Source: Flavobacterium cutihirudinis
Lineage (GTDB): Bacteria; Bacteroidota; Bacteroidia; Flavobacteriales; Flavobacteriaceae
Assembly (NCBI RefSeq): GCF_003385895.1
Contig: NZ_QRDQ01000008.1
Location: 1,174,354 to 1,238,353, forward strand
Direction of reading: 5' to 3'
Length of the DNA stretch: 64,000 bases
The notes below the pieces were generated by a model that was given only the letters and a program-made list of their open reading frames with translations, made no database searches and had not been told where the DNA came from. Position 1 is the first letter of the stretch; the number at the start of each line of letters is the position of its first letter. The position numbers and the translations under genes were made by a program. Positions 45,101-53,351 of the stretch are shown piece by piece.

Positions 45101-47182
45101 ATGGATACTACTTTTTTGGGTGAAACTGGAAATATTGCGGAGAACCCTTTCTTAAGAAAATGGACCGGCCCTTATGGCGGAGTTCCAAATTTCGCAGAAT
45201 ATAAAATATCAGATTTTAAACCGGCAATTGAATATGCAATTCAGGAGAAATTGCAAGAAATTGACCATATAGCGGAGAATCCCGAGGCAGCTTCATTTGA
45301 TAATACAATTGTAGCGCTGGAACTTTCAGGTAAAACTTTAGACAAAATTCATTCTGTTTACGGAATTTATAGATCTAATTTAAGTACTCCCGAGTTTAAT
45401 GCAGTTGATACTGAGATGTCTCCAAAGTTGGCTGAGATTGAAGATAAGCTATATCAAAATGAGAAGTTGTTTAGAAGAATTGAAGCAGTTTACAAATCGG
45501 AAGAAAGTAAAAAATTAAACAAAGAACAACAAAGGCTAGTTTGGTTGTATTATACAAATTTTGTTCGTGAAGGAGCGGAGTTAAACGAAACTGATAAAGC
45601 AGAAGTAGCTAAGATTAATCAAGAACTGGCTGTGCTTTTTACAAGCTTTAGTCAAAAATTATTGGCAGAAGAAAATAATCAGTTCGTTGAACTAAAATCT
45701 GAAAGTGATTTTGACGGTTTGCCTGATGCATTTAAAAATGCCGCAATTGCCGAAGCTGAAGAAAGAAATTTAGCTGTTTTGGGTTGTATTGGTAACACAA
45801 GATCTTCAATAGAACCTTTTTTAACATTCTCCAATCAAAGAGATTTAAGAGAAAAAGCGTTTGATATTTTTGTTAAACGTGGTGATAATGATAATTCAAA
45901 TAATACAAATTCGACGCTTGTTTCAGTTTTAGAATTGCGAGCTAAGAAAGCAAAGATATTAGGTTTTGAAAACTTTGCAGAATGGAGTTTGTCAAATAAA
46001 ATGGCTAAGGATCCTCAGAAAACTTTAGATTTAATGGAGTCTGTTTGGAAGCCAGCTGTAAAAAAAGTAAAAAATGATGTTGCTGCAATGCAGGAAATGG
46101 TTGATAATGAAGGCGGAGATTTTAAAATAGAACCTTGGGATTATCGTTTTTATGCCGAAAAAGTTCGAAAAGCAAAATATGATTTAGATCAGAATGAAAT
46201 CAAGCAATATTTGCAATTAGAAAACCTGCGTGAAGGAATGTTTTGGGTTGCAGGCGAATTGTTTGATCTTGGGTTTAAGCAATTATTTGATATTCCGGTT
46301 TATCACGCAGATGTTCGTGTTTGGGAAGTAAATAATAAAAGCACTGGACATCCAATTGGTTTGTGGTATTTTGATCCATACGCGCGAGTAGGTAAACGAT
46401 CAGGTGCGTGGATGAATTCGCATCGTGATCAGCAGAAAATAAAAGAAAATGTACTTCCAATTGTGTCGAACAATTGTAATTTTATTAAAGGGAATAGTGA
46501 TGAGCCGGTGCTAATTTCATGGGATGATGCTACAACTTTATTTCATGAATTTGGACATGCGCTTCACGGATTATGTTCTAACGTAACTTATCCGAGTTTA
46601 TCGGGAACTTCAGTTGCGAGAGATTATGTAGAGTTTCCTTCACAATTGCTGGAACATTGGTTAGCTACTCCAGAAGTGTTGAATAAATTTGCTCTTCATT
46701 ACAAAACAAACCAGCCATTATCTCAGTCTTTGGTAGAACGAATAGGACTAGCAGCAAATTTCAACGAAGGTTTTGCTACTGTAGAAACCATATCCAGTTC
46801 TTTTGTTGATATGAAATTGCATTTGACTACAGAAACAATAAATCCTCATGAATTTGAAAGCAGAATTTTAAAAGAGATTAATATGCCTTCAGAAATTGTA
46901 ATGCGTCATAGAATTCCGCAGTTTGCACATATCTTTTCAAGTGATGGATATGCGGCAGGATATTACAGTTATTTATGGGCAGATGTTATAAACGCCGATG
47001 CTTATGAAGCTTTTTTAGAAGCAGATGGGCCTTATGATAAAAAAGTTGCCAAACGTCTTTATGATATCGTTTTAAGCGTTGGAAACACCGTAGATAATGA
47101 GGAAATGTATGAAGATTTTAGAGGTCATTCGCCAAAATCTGACGCGTTGATGCGTGCAAGAAATTTTCCTGTTGAAAAGTAA
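45101..47182 (+). CDS. M3 family oligopeptidase
   Basis: 693 residues, the size of Dcp/oligopeptidase A. The zinc motif is HEFGH (H482-E483-H486) in TLFHEFGHALHGLCSN, with the third-ligand Glu and following block in LAANFNEGFATVE. GYAAGYYSYLWADVINADAYEAF and RGHSPKSDALMRARNF are typical of peptidyl-dipeptidase Dcp. There is no signal peptide, so it is probably cytoplasmic and degrades short peptides. The terminator at 47201-47234 follows. Confidence 0.93.
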   Translation: MDTTFLGETGNIAENPFLRKWTGPYGGVPNFAEYKISDFKPAIEYAIQEKLQEIDHIAENPEAASFDNTIVALELSGKTLDKIHSVYGIYRSNLSTPEFNAVDTEMSPKLAEIEDKLYQNEKLFRRIEAVYKSEESKKLNKEQQRLVWLYYTNFVREGAELNETDKAEVAKINQELAVLFTSFSQKLLAEENNQFVELKSESDFDGLPDAFKNAAIAEAEERNLAVLGCIGNTRSSIEPFLTFSNQRDLREKAFDIFVKRGDNDNSNNTNSTLVSVLELRAKKAKILGFENFAEWSLSNKMAKDPQKTLDLMESVWKPAVKKVKNDVAAMQEMVDNEGGDFKIEPWDYRFYAEKVRKAKYDLDQNEIKQYLQLENLREGMFWVAGELFDLGFKQLFDIPVYHADVRVWEVNNKSTGHPIGLWYFDPYARVGKRSGAWMNSHRDQQKIKENVLPIVSNNCNFIKGNSDEPVLISWDDATTLFHEFGHALHGLCSNVTYPSLSGTSVARDYVEFPSQLLEHWLATPEVLNKFALHYKTNQPLSQSLVERIGLAANFNEGFATVETISSSFVDMKLHLTTETINPHEFESRILKEINMPSEIVMRHRIPQFAHIFSSDGYAAGYYSYLWADVINADAYEAFLEADGPYDKKVAKRLYDIVLSVGNTVDNEEMYEDFRGHSPKSDALMRARNFPVEK

Positions 47183-47200
47183 TATAAATTAGTAAAAACA

Positions 47201-47234
47201 AAAAAGCCCGAATAAATAAATATTCGGGCTTTTT
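47201..47234. terminator. Bidirectional terminator
   Basis: AAAAAGCCCGAATA pairs with TATTCGGGCTTTTT. It separates the convergent M3 peptidase and tsf genes. Confidence 0.92.
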
Positions 47235-47250
47235 ATATTGAAATAATATA

Positions 47251-48213
47251 TTAACCTAAAGTAACTCTTTTGAAACCTGTGATTTCAACGTTGAATCCTT
47301 TAACGTAATCACCAACTTTTTTACTATCGTCTTTGATAAAGTTTTGATCTAACAAAGCTTTTTCTTGATCTAAAGTAGTGTTGTCAGAAATGAAACGTTG
47401 TACTTTTCCTGGAAGAATTTTATCCCAAATTTGTTCTGGTTTACCTTCAGCTTTTAATTCCGCTTTAGCATCTTCTTCTGCTTGTTTGATAACTTCAGGA
47501 GTTAATTGAGAGAAAGAGATGTATTTAGGAACATTTTTTAAAGTTTTTCCTAAACGTGCAGCTTCTTCATTGTCTTTTTCAATTACAGCAATACGAGCAG
47601 CAAGTTCAGATTCAACGAAAGCAGGATCAAAATCTTTGTAAGATAATGTGTCAGCTCCCATAGAAGCAACTTGCATAGAAACGTCTTTTGTCAAAGTCTC
47701 AGCATTAGCGATTGGAGCAGAAATTGCAGTTAAAGCAGCAATTTTGTTAACGTGAACATAAGATCCAACGAAAGCACCTTCTAAAATTTCGAAACCACCG
47801 ATTTCGATTTTCTCACCGATAACTCCAGTTTGCTCGATTAATTTCTCAGCAACTGTAATTCCGTTGAAATCAGAAGCTAAAAATTCTTCTTTAGAAGAGA
47901 AGTTGATAGCTCTTTCTACTAAATCTTTAGCTAAAGTAACAAAAGCCTCATTTTTACCTACGAAGTCAGTTTCGCAGTTTAAAGTAAGGATAGCTCCTTT
48001 AGTGTTGTCAGCATTGATAAAAGAAACAGCAGCTCCTTCAGAAGACTCACGGTCAGAACGGTTAGCAGCAACTTTTTGTCCTTTTTCTCTAAGGATTTGT
48101 ATAGCTTTATCGAAATCTCCTTCAGCTTCAACTAAAGCTTTTTTACAGTCCATCATTCCGGCACCTGTAGATTGTCTTAATTTATTTACGTCTGCAGCAG
48201 TAATTGTTGCCAT
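47251..48213 (-). CDS. tsf: Elongation factor Ts
   Basis: 320 residues, longer than E. coli but normal for Bacteroidota. It begins ITAADVNKLRQSTGAGMMDCKKALVEAEGDFDKA, the EF-Ts signature region containing TGAGMMDCKKAL; TDFVGKNEAF is the EF-Tu-contacting segment. It promotes GDP release from EF-Tu. It is last in the rplM-rpsI-rpsB-tsf row, 138 bases after rpsB. Confidence 0.97.
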   Translation of the reverse strand: MATITAADVNKLRQSTGAGMMDCKKALVEAEGDFDKAIQILREKGQKVAANRSDRESSEGAAVSFINADNTKGAILTLNCETDFVGKNEAFVTLAKDLVERAINFSSKEEFLASDFNGITVAEKLIEQTGVIGEKIEIGGFEILEGAFVGSYVHVNKIAALTAISAPIANAETLTKDVSMQVASMGADTLSYKDFDPAFVESELAARIAVIEKDNEEAARLGKTLKNVPKYISFSQLTPEVIKQAEEDAKAELKAEGKPEQIWDKILPGKVQRFISDNTTLDQEKALLDQNFIKDDSKKVGDYVKGFNVEITGFKRVTLG

Positions 48214-48351
48214 AATATTTTGAATTTTAATGTTAAAAGTAAAAATTCCATCTTCTAAATCCCAAACTCCAATTTTATTAAATTATCAACATAACGTTTT
48301 TAATTTTGTATTTGGAATTTGGAATTTAAAATTTGGAATTTAAAGTTTGAT

Positions 48352-49119
48352 TTATTCTTCACTTGCAGGAGCAGCTTCAGCTTCAACAGCAGGAGCAGCT
48401 TCTTCAGTAGCTTCAACTTCTTTTTCAGTACCTCTGTCAGAAAGACCTTCGATTACTGCAGTAGTCACTAAAGATAAAATTTTGTCAATTGATTTAGAAG
48501 CGTCATCATTTGCAGGAATCACGTAATCAACCTCTCTTGGGTCAGAATTCGTATCAACCATTGCGAAAACTGGAATGTTTAATTTTTGAGCTTCTTTTAT
48601 TGCGATGTGTTCAGCTTTGATATCTACTACGAACAATGCTGCAGGCAGTCTAGACATATCAGCAATTGAACCTAAGTTTTTCTCTAATTTAGCACGTAGA
48701 CGATCAACTTGTAAACGCTCTTTTTTAGATAAAGTGTTGAAAGTACCATCTTTCTTCATTTTATCGATAGAAGACATTTTTTTAACTGCCTTTCTGATAG
48801 TTACGAAGTTAGTCAACATTCCACCTGGCCATCTTTCAGTGATGTAAGGCATGTTTGCAGCTTTTGCTTTATCAGCAACGATGTCTTTTGCTTGTTTTTT
48901 GGTAGCTACGAATAAGATTTTTCTACCTGATGCAGCGATTTTTTTCAAAGCTTCGTTAGCTTCTTCAATTTTAGCTGCAGTTTTATATAGATTGATAATG
49001 TGAATACCATTACGCTCCATATAAATGTAAGGAGCCATGTTTGGATCCCATTTTCTAGTCATGTGTCCGAAGTGAACACCTGCTTCTAGTAATTCTTTTA
49101 CTTCTATTTTGTTTGCCAT
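48352..49119 (-). CDS. rpsB: 30S ribosomal protein S2
   Basis: 255 residues. KELLEAGVHFGHMTRKWDPNMAPYIY is the S2 N-terminal signature; ITERWPGGMLTNFVTIR and VDIKAEHIAIKEAQKLNIPVFAMVDTNSDP are also typical. A Glu/Ala/Pro-rich tail (EATEEAAPAVEAEAA) extends the C-terminus. It has a structured leader with its own promoter upstream (49146-49245), so it may be expressed separately from rpsI. Confidence 0.98.
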   Translation of the reverse strand: MANKIEVKELLEAGVHFGHMTRKWDPNMAPYIYMERNGIHIINLYKTAAKIEEANEALKKIAASGRKILFVATKKQAKDIVADKAKAANMPYITERWPGGMLTNFVTIRKAVKKMSSIDKMKKDGTFNTLSKKERLQVDRLRAKLEKNLGSIADMSRLPAALFVVDIKAEHIAIKEAQKLNIPVFAMVDTNSDPREVDYVIPANDDASKSIDKILSLVTTAVIEGLSDRGTEKEVEATEEAAPAVEAEAAPASEE

Positions 49120-49145
49120 TTTTGTACTAGTTTACGTTCTGTTGA

Positions 49146-49245
49146 TTAGCAATGTATAAATGGCGATTTCTCTGGCTTTATACATTTAGATGCTAAACTA
49201 TATCCTACCTCGATAGGAGAGCAACAATAACTGTGTTTTTTAATT
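49146..49245 (-). promoter_or_regulatory. Structured rpsB leader with candidate promoter
   Basis: Stem 1: TTAGCA (49146-49151) pairs with TGCTAA (49191-49196), continued by ATGTATAAA (49152-49160) with TTTATACAT (49177-49185), a 15-pair stem with one bulge. Stem 2: TCCTA (49203-49207) pairs with TAGGA (49214-49218). On the minus strand TTG, 17 bases, TATTGTTG lies just upstream of stem 2. Together this looks like a separate S2 transcript with a regulatory leader. Confidence 0.55.
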
Positions 49246-49295
49246 TCAATAAATAATTGATAATGTCTTGTCCCATCTGAACAAGACAGGTAATA

Positions 49296-49682
49296 TTAAC
49301 GTTTAGAGAACTGGAATCTCTTACGAGCTTTCTTCTGACCGAATTTCTTACGTTCAACCATTCTTGGGTCTCTTGTTAATAAACCTTCTGGTTTAAGGAT
49401 TCCTCTGTTTTCAGCGTTAACTTCACACATTACGCGAGCTAATGCCATTCTTACAGCTTCTGCCTGACCAGTTGTACCACCTCCGTAAACGTTTACTTTT
49501 ACATCAAAGTTGTTTACATTTTCTGTCATAGACAATGGTTGTAAAACTTTGTATTGTAAAGTTGCAGTTGGAAAGTAAGTTGCGAATTCTTTTTTGTTTA
49601 CAGTGATAGTTCCTGTTCCTTCAGAAACGTATACACGTGCAACAGCGGTTTTTCTTCTACCGATTTTGTGAATAACTCCCAT
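49296..49682 (-). CDS. rpsI: 30S ribosomal protein S9
   Basis: 128 residues, ending in the basic tail KFGQKKARKRFQFSKR typical of S9. HKIGRRKTAVARVYV and GGGTTGQAEAVRMALARVM are conserved. Its start shares one base with the rplM stop, so the two are translationally coupled. Confidence 0.98.
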   Translation of the reverse strand: MGVIHKIGRRKTAVARVYVSEGTGTITVNKKEFATYFPTATLQYKVLQPLSMTENVNNFDVKVNVYGGGTTGQAEAVRMALARVMCEVNAENRGILKPEGLLTRDPRMVERKKFGQKKARKRFQFSKR

Positions 49683-50137
49683 TACTTAAGATCATTTAGG
49701 TTAACAGTTCTAGGTTTTTGAGCTCCGTGAGTGTGCTCAGATCCTACAACAACATTTAGATTTCTAAAAAGTTCAGCGCCTAATTTATTTTTAGGTAACA
49801 TACCTTTTACAGCTTTTTCTACTAATAATGCAGGGTTTTTAGATTGCAATACTTTAGCAGTTAAAGTTCTTTGTCCTCCTGGGTAACCTGTATGACGCAT
49901 GTAAATTTTGTCATTCATTTTTGTACCTGTAAGGTTAATTTTTTCTGAGTTGATAACAATTACGTTATCTCCACAGTCAACGTGCGGTGTGTAACTTGGC
50001 TTGTACTTACCTCTTAAGATCATCGCAACCTTTGAAGCAAGACGTCCTAAGTTATGACCTTCTGCATCAACAACAATCCACTCTTTTGTTACAGTGGCTT
50101 TGCTAGCTGAAATTGTCTTGTAGCTTAATGCGTCCAT
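49682..50137 (-). CDS. rplM: 50S ribosomal protein L13
   Basis: 151 residues. WIVVDAEGHNLGRLASKVA, GKYKPSYTPHVDCGDNVIV and MLPKNKLGAELFRNLNVV are L13 blocks. First gene of the rplM-rpsI-rpsB-tsf row; a promoter and a short 5' hairpin precede it (50161-50210). Confidence 0.98.
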   Translation of the reverse strand: MDALSYKTISASKATVTKEWIVVDAEGHNLGRLASKVAMILRGKYKPSYTPHVDCGDNVIVINSEKINLTGTKMNDKIYMRHTGYPGGQRTLTAKVLQSKNPALLVEKAVKGMLPKNKLGAELFRNLNVVVGSEHTHGAQKPRTVNLNDLK

Positions 50138-50160
50138 AATATTATTTTAATTAAACATTC

Positions 50161-50210
50161 CATCCCCAATAAAGGGGATGCAAAAGTACAATTAATTATT
50201 TTAAAACCAA
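50161..50210 (-). promoter_or_regulatory. rplM promoter with 5'-end hairpin
   Basis: On the minus strand, TTG (50210-50208), 19 bases, TACTTTTG (50188-50181), a textbook Bacteroidota promoter. CATCCCC and GGGGATG (50161-50180) then form a hairpin with a 6-base loop right at the expected transcript start. The hairpin may stabilise the message or bind L13. Confidence 0.7.
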
Positions 50211-50271
50211 ATACCTGAAAAGAATATTTTATATCCTGAAAATCAGGCTGTCAGTTTTACTTTTAAAACAA

Positions 50272-50308
50272 TAAAAAAAAACCACCCTCACAATAACGCG
50301 AAGATGGT
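50272..50308 (-). terminator. Terminator of the ferritin-like gene pair
   Basis: On the minus strand ACCATCTT pairs with AGGGTGGT (two G-U pairs), followed by a T-run. It lies 22 bases after the stop of 50331-51143. Confidence 0.75.
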
Positions 50309-50330
50309 TCAAAATTTCGATTTTTTTGTA

Positions 50331-51143
50331 TTAAACAATAAAGATATTTGCTATATCTACAACTTGTTGTGTTGTTAGTGGCTCGTCATAAGCTTCTGAT
50401 CCTGCGGCTGCTCCAAATAAACTGGCAGTATTGTAGCCTGCCTGCATGGTAACACCTTCACCAGCGTAAACTGCTTGAGTTGCGGCTGGCATTCCGGCTC
50501 CTCTTTCTTCATTTGAAATCCATCCTTTTAATCCGCGTAAGCGTCGTACTTCAGATGCGTGGCGTGCTTCGACAGAATGAATTTGTAATGCCGCTGTCAA
50601 TAAATCTGGTGTTGTAATCAAGTTTGCTGCCTGACCTTTGTAAGCTCTTACGCCTGTATCTTCAAAGGCTTGCGCCAGTGCTAGAAATGTTGGATAATCA
50701 TTAAAAGGATCAAAAGCACCTCCAACTGTAAAGTCAAAAGTAGGTTTTGGAACAAAATTTGGGCTCATTGTGCCTCCAAGTCCTGCTATCAGAAATTTTA
50801 CGTGATCAGCTTCATGATCGGCAATTTGCTGAAATACTTTTAGGTCTCTTCCTGCATTTTCTGATGCTGGGATTACTCCGGAATCTAATGCCATAGCATA
50901 AAATTCGTTTTCCAGATACTCTAAGGTCAGTGCAAATTGTAAAGCTCCTATTGGAGTTGCAGGAGTTGGTGTGATGTCGTTTGCCATTGCCTTGTTTGCC
51001 ATTGCGGATAATCCGAATGGGATTGATGCCAATGCTAAATTTTTACCGATATTTCCAAATTGTGAAAAACTGTCTCTTCTTGAGCTGGTGCTTTTCATTA
51101 AGTTATCATCAGTGAAGGATTCTATAAATTTTAAAATGTTCAT
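50331..51143 (-). CDS. Ferritin-like domain protein (second of pair)
   Basis: 270 residues. Residues 62-210 form a four-helix ferritin-like domain with carboxylate/His motifs: LEYLENEFYAMAL, QIADHEADHVKFLIAGLG, AQAFEDTGVRAYKG and HSVEARHASEVRRLRG. The N-terminus has a mid-hydrophobic stretch (LALASIPFGLSAMANKAMA) that may be an export signal. Such proteins are widespread and of unknown function; iron or ROS handling is inferred. It follows the other ferritin-like gene by 26 bases and ends in a terminator. Confidence 0.82.
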   Translation of the reverse strand: MNILKFIESFTDDNLMKSTSSRRDSFSQFGNIGKNLALASIPFGLSAMANKAMANDITPTPATPIGALQFALTLEYLENEFYAMALDSGVIPASENAGRDLKVFQQIADHEADHVKFLIAGLGGTMSPNFVPKPTFDFTVGGAFDPFNDYPTFLALAQAFEDTGVRAYKGQAANLITTPDLLTAALQIHSVEARHASEVRRLRGLKGWISNEERGAGMPAATQAVYAGEGVTMQAGYNTASLFGAAAGSEAYDEPLTTQQVVDIANIFIV

Positions 51144-51169
51144 AATTTCTAAGTTTTAGCTGGTTAAGA

Positions 51170-51922
51170 TTAAGGTAAATATTTGGCTGTGAATTTTGTT
51201 GTAATAAAACCTCCAGCAATTGGTAAAATTTTAGAAGGATCCTGAGCAACGTCTAAACCTGTCGAAGCACTAACTACATCGTCACCCGCAAAATCTTTAG
51301 AATTTGGATTAATCAAGCTTCTTATTGCGGAAGCGTGTCTGGCTTCTACAGAAACTATTTTTCCGGCTAATAATAGGTAGTCGGCACTTTTAATTAGTTT
51401 TCCTGCACCATTATATGCTGCAACTCCAGTGTCTTCCAGCGCCTTTGCGGTTGCAAGAACTTCGTTTCGGCTATTAAAATTAAGAGAGCCATAGCTAAAA
51501 GCTAAAGAAGGAAGTAATTGTGAAGACGGATCTGGGAGTGCTCCCGTCAAAGCTGCTTTGAAGAAATCTCTGTGCACTACTTCATGGTGATATAAATCGG
51601 TCAAAACCTGGCGTTCGATATCATTAAATGTAGTGTTGAAATTTGCGGCGTTTACAACTTTCGTATAAAAATCGGCTTCAAGTTGTTCTAAGGCGTAAGC
51701 ATAGGTAAGTACGCCAAAATCTCCTGAACCTAAATCAAATATTCCGTTTTTTATTCCCGGTAAAGTATTATCGGGCATTTCGTCATTATTATCATTGTCG
51801 CTGCAACCAGCTAAAACCAAACCTGCGGTAACTAATGTTAGTCCACTGAGCTTAAGAAAGCTCCTTCTGCTATCCAGTGAAGGGTCTACTTCATGGATTT
51901 TAACTTCGTTTTTCATAATCAA
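51170..51922 (-). CDS. Tat-exported ferritin-like lipoprotein (first of pair)
   Basis: 250 residues. The N-terminus has a twin-arginine signal, SRRSFLKLSG, followed by TAGLVLAGCSD, so it is probably a Tat-exported lipoprotein. The ferritin-like domain (about 65-210) has YALEQLEADFYTKV, LYHHEVVHRDFFKAAL, AKALEDTGVAAYNGAG and SVEARHASAIRSL. Carboxylates and histidines match a di-metal site. Tat export suggests folding with cofactor before secretion. ATG 51922 or 51916 is possible. An inverted repeat lies 15 bases upstream (51937-51963). Confidence 0.85.
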   Translation of the reverse strand: MIMKNEVKIHEVDPSLDSRRSFLKLSGLTLVTAGLVLAGCSDNDNNDEMPDNTLPGIKNGIFDLGSGDFGVLTYAYALEQLEADFYTKVVNAANFNTTFNDIERQVLTDLYHHEVVHRDFFKAALTGALPDPSSQLLPSLAFSYGSLNFNSRNEVLATAKALEDTGVAAYNGAGKLIKSADYLLLAGKIVSVEARHASAIRSLINPNSKDFAGDDVVSASTGLDVAQDPSKILPIAGGFITTKFTAKYLP

Positions 51923-51936
51923 AGGTTTTTATTAAG

Positions 51937-51963
51937 GTTAATAACATGTATTAGGTTATTAAC
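51937..51963. promoter_or_regulatory. Perfect 9-base inverted repeat upstream of ferritin-like pair
   Basis: GTTAATAAC (51937-51945) and GTTATTAAC (51955-51963) are exact complements, spaced by 9 bases, just upstream of the ferritin-like operon. This could be an operator or a hairpin in the leader. Confidence 0.45.
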
Positions 51964-52053
51964 GAAATTTTATGCAGTGCGGTTTTACAAATTGCCGTTT
52001 TTTATGATTAATTAAAAAAAGGTCTTATAATTTCAAATAGTGGTAGGGCTTTT

Positions 52054-52085
52054 TTGTTTTATTTTAGGTAATTCTACTATATTTG
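52054..52085 (+). promoter_or_regulatory. Promoter of the LacI-family gene
   Basis: TTG at 52054-52056, 21 bases, TATATTTG at 52078-52085, 25 bases before the start codon. Confidence 0.6.
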
Positions 52086-52110
52086 TATTAATTACATAAA
52101 ATTTAATTAG

Positions 52111-53139
52111 ATGAAAGCTAAAGCAACTCTAAAGCAAATTGCGAAAGAACTAGGTGTTTCTGTGTCTACAGTGTCTAAGGCATTGAATGACAGCCCGGAA
52201 ATTAGTGAGCAAACGAAGGTGAAGATTAAGGAGTATGCCAAACTCAAAAATTATAAACCAAATGTTATTGGTCTGAATTTAAAGAACAGAAAAACCAAAA
52301 CTATTGGTGTAATTATACCTAATATATTAAACTCTTTTTTTGCTAAAGTTTTTAGCGGTATAGAAAAAGTAGCCGACAAGAAGGGATATAATGTAATTAC
52401 GTGTATTTCGAACGAATCTTTAGAAAAAGAAATTCATACATTAGAAATGTTGAGCAACGGAACGATTGACGGATTTATTCTTTCGGTTTCTGAAGAAGCT
52501 CAAAAACTACAAGATTACAATCATTTCTCTGAAATTATAAACGACGGAACGCCGATTGTAATGTTTGATAGAATTGCAGATGAAGTTGATTGCGATAAAG
52601 TTGTGGTTGATGATTTCGATTCAGCTTTAAACTCAACACAGCATTTAATTAATTTGGGATGTAAAAATATCGCGCTTATTTCTTCTGTAGATAATTTAAG
52701 TGTTGGGAAATTAAGAGCTGATGGTTATTTAAAAGCTTTAAAAGACAATAATATTCCGGTAAACGAAAAGATCATTCTTCGTACCGATTCTGAAGATGAT
52801 ATGAAAGCTAAGATTGATGCCATTTTTGACAATAAAGTGGATGCTATTTTTGCTTTGGATGAAAATGATTCGGTTGCAGCTTTAAGAGTGAGTTTGAAAA
52901 AAGGATACAGAGTTCCAGAAGATATTTCAATCATTGGTTTTGCTGACGGAATTTTAGCTTCAAGACGTTTGTCTCCAAGTTTGACAACAGTGAGCCAACA
53001 CGGAATTGAAATTGGTGAAGTTGCCGCAAAAAGATTAATCAAAAGATTAGAAGAAAGCGAAGAAGAAACTTCTGATTATGAAACAATCGTAATTAAGACG
53101 GTTTTGAAAGAAAGAGAATCGACTAGAAAAGTTAAATAA
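52111..53139 (+). CDS. LacI family transcriptional regulator
   Basis: 342 residues. TLKQIAKELGVSVSTVSKALNDSPEIS is the LacI helix-turn-helix; residues 60-335 form the periplasmic-binding-protein-like effector domain (TIGVIIPNILNSFFAKVFSGIE ... DAIFALDENDSVA ... IIGFADGILASRRLSPSLTTV). Typically it binds a sugar or sugar phosphate. No carbohydrate genes adjoin it, so its target is elsewhere. A terminator follows at 53161. Confidence 0.95.
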   Translation: MKAKATLKQIAKELGVSVSTVSKALNDSPEISEQTKVKIKEYAKLKNYKPNVIGLNLKNRKTKTIGVIIPNILNSFFAKVFSGIEKVADKKGYNVITCISNESLEKEIHTLEMLSNGTIDGFILSVSEEAQKLQDYNHFSEIINDGTPIVMFDRIADEVDCDKVVVDDFDSALNSTQHLINLGCKNIALISSVDNLSVGKLRADGYLKALKDNNIPVNEKIILRTDSEDDMKAKIDAIFDNKVDAIFALDENDSVAALRVSLKKGYRVPEDISIIGFADGILASRRLSPSLTTVSQHGIEIGEVAAKRLIKRLEESEEETSDYETIVIKTVLKERESTRKVK

Positions 53140-53160
53140 AAAAAGTATAAGTAATAAAAA

Positions 53161-53190
53161 AAGGACCGTTTGAAAGAACGGTCCTTTTTT
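53161..53190 (+). terminator. Terminator of the LacI-family gene
   Basis: AAGGACCGTT pairs with AACGGTCCTT, followed by a T-run. Confidence 0.92.
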
Positions 53191-53202
53191 TTTGTATGTT
53201 TT

Positions 53203-53303
53203 TTGTCATTTCGACGGAGGAGAAATCACACTCAGGATTCGACAAAGATTGGCGATTTTGATTGCGGAGTTTCTAGTGTGATTTCTCCTTCGTCGAAATG
53301 ACA
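53203..53303. repeat. TTGTCATTTCGACGnAGGAG inverted repeat
   Basis: Left arm 53203-53232 (TTGTCATTTCGACGGAGGAG...) and right arm 53274-53303 are complementary over about 30 bases, spaced by 41. It is a dispersed flavobacterial repeat. It lies between the convergent LacI-family and polA genes. Confidence 0.9.
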
Positions 53304-53351
53304 AGATTGCACAGAAATCTAAAGTCTGCAATCTAAAATCTAAAATTCAGA

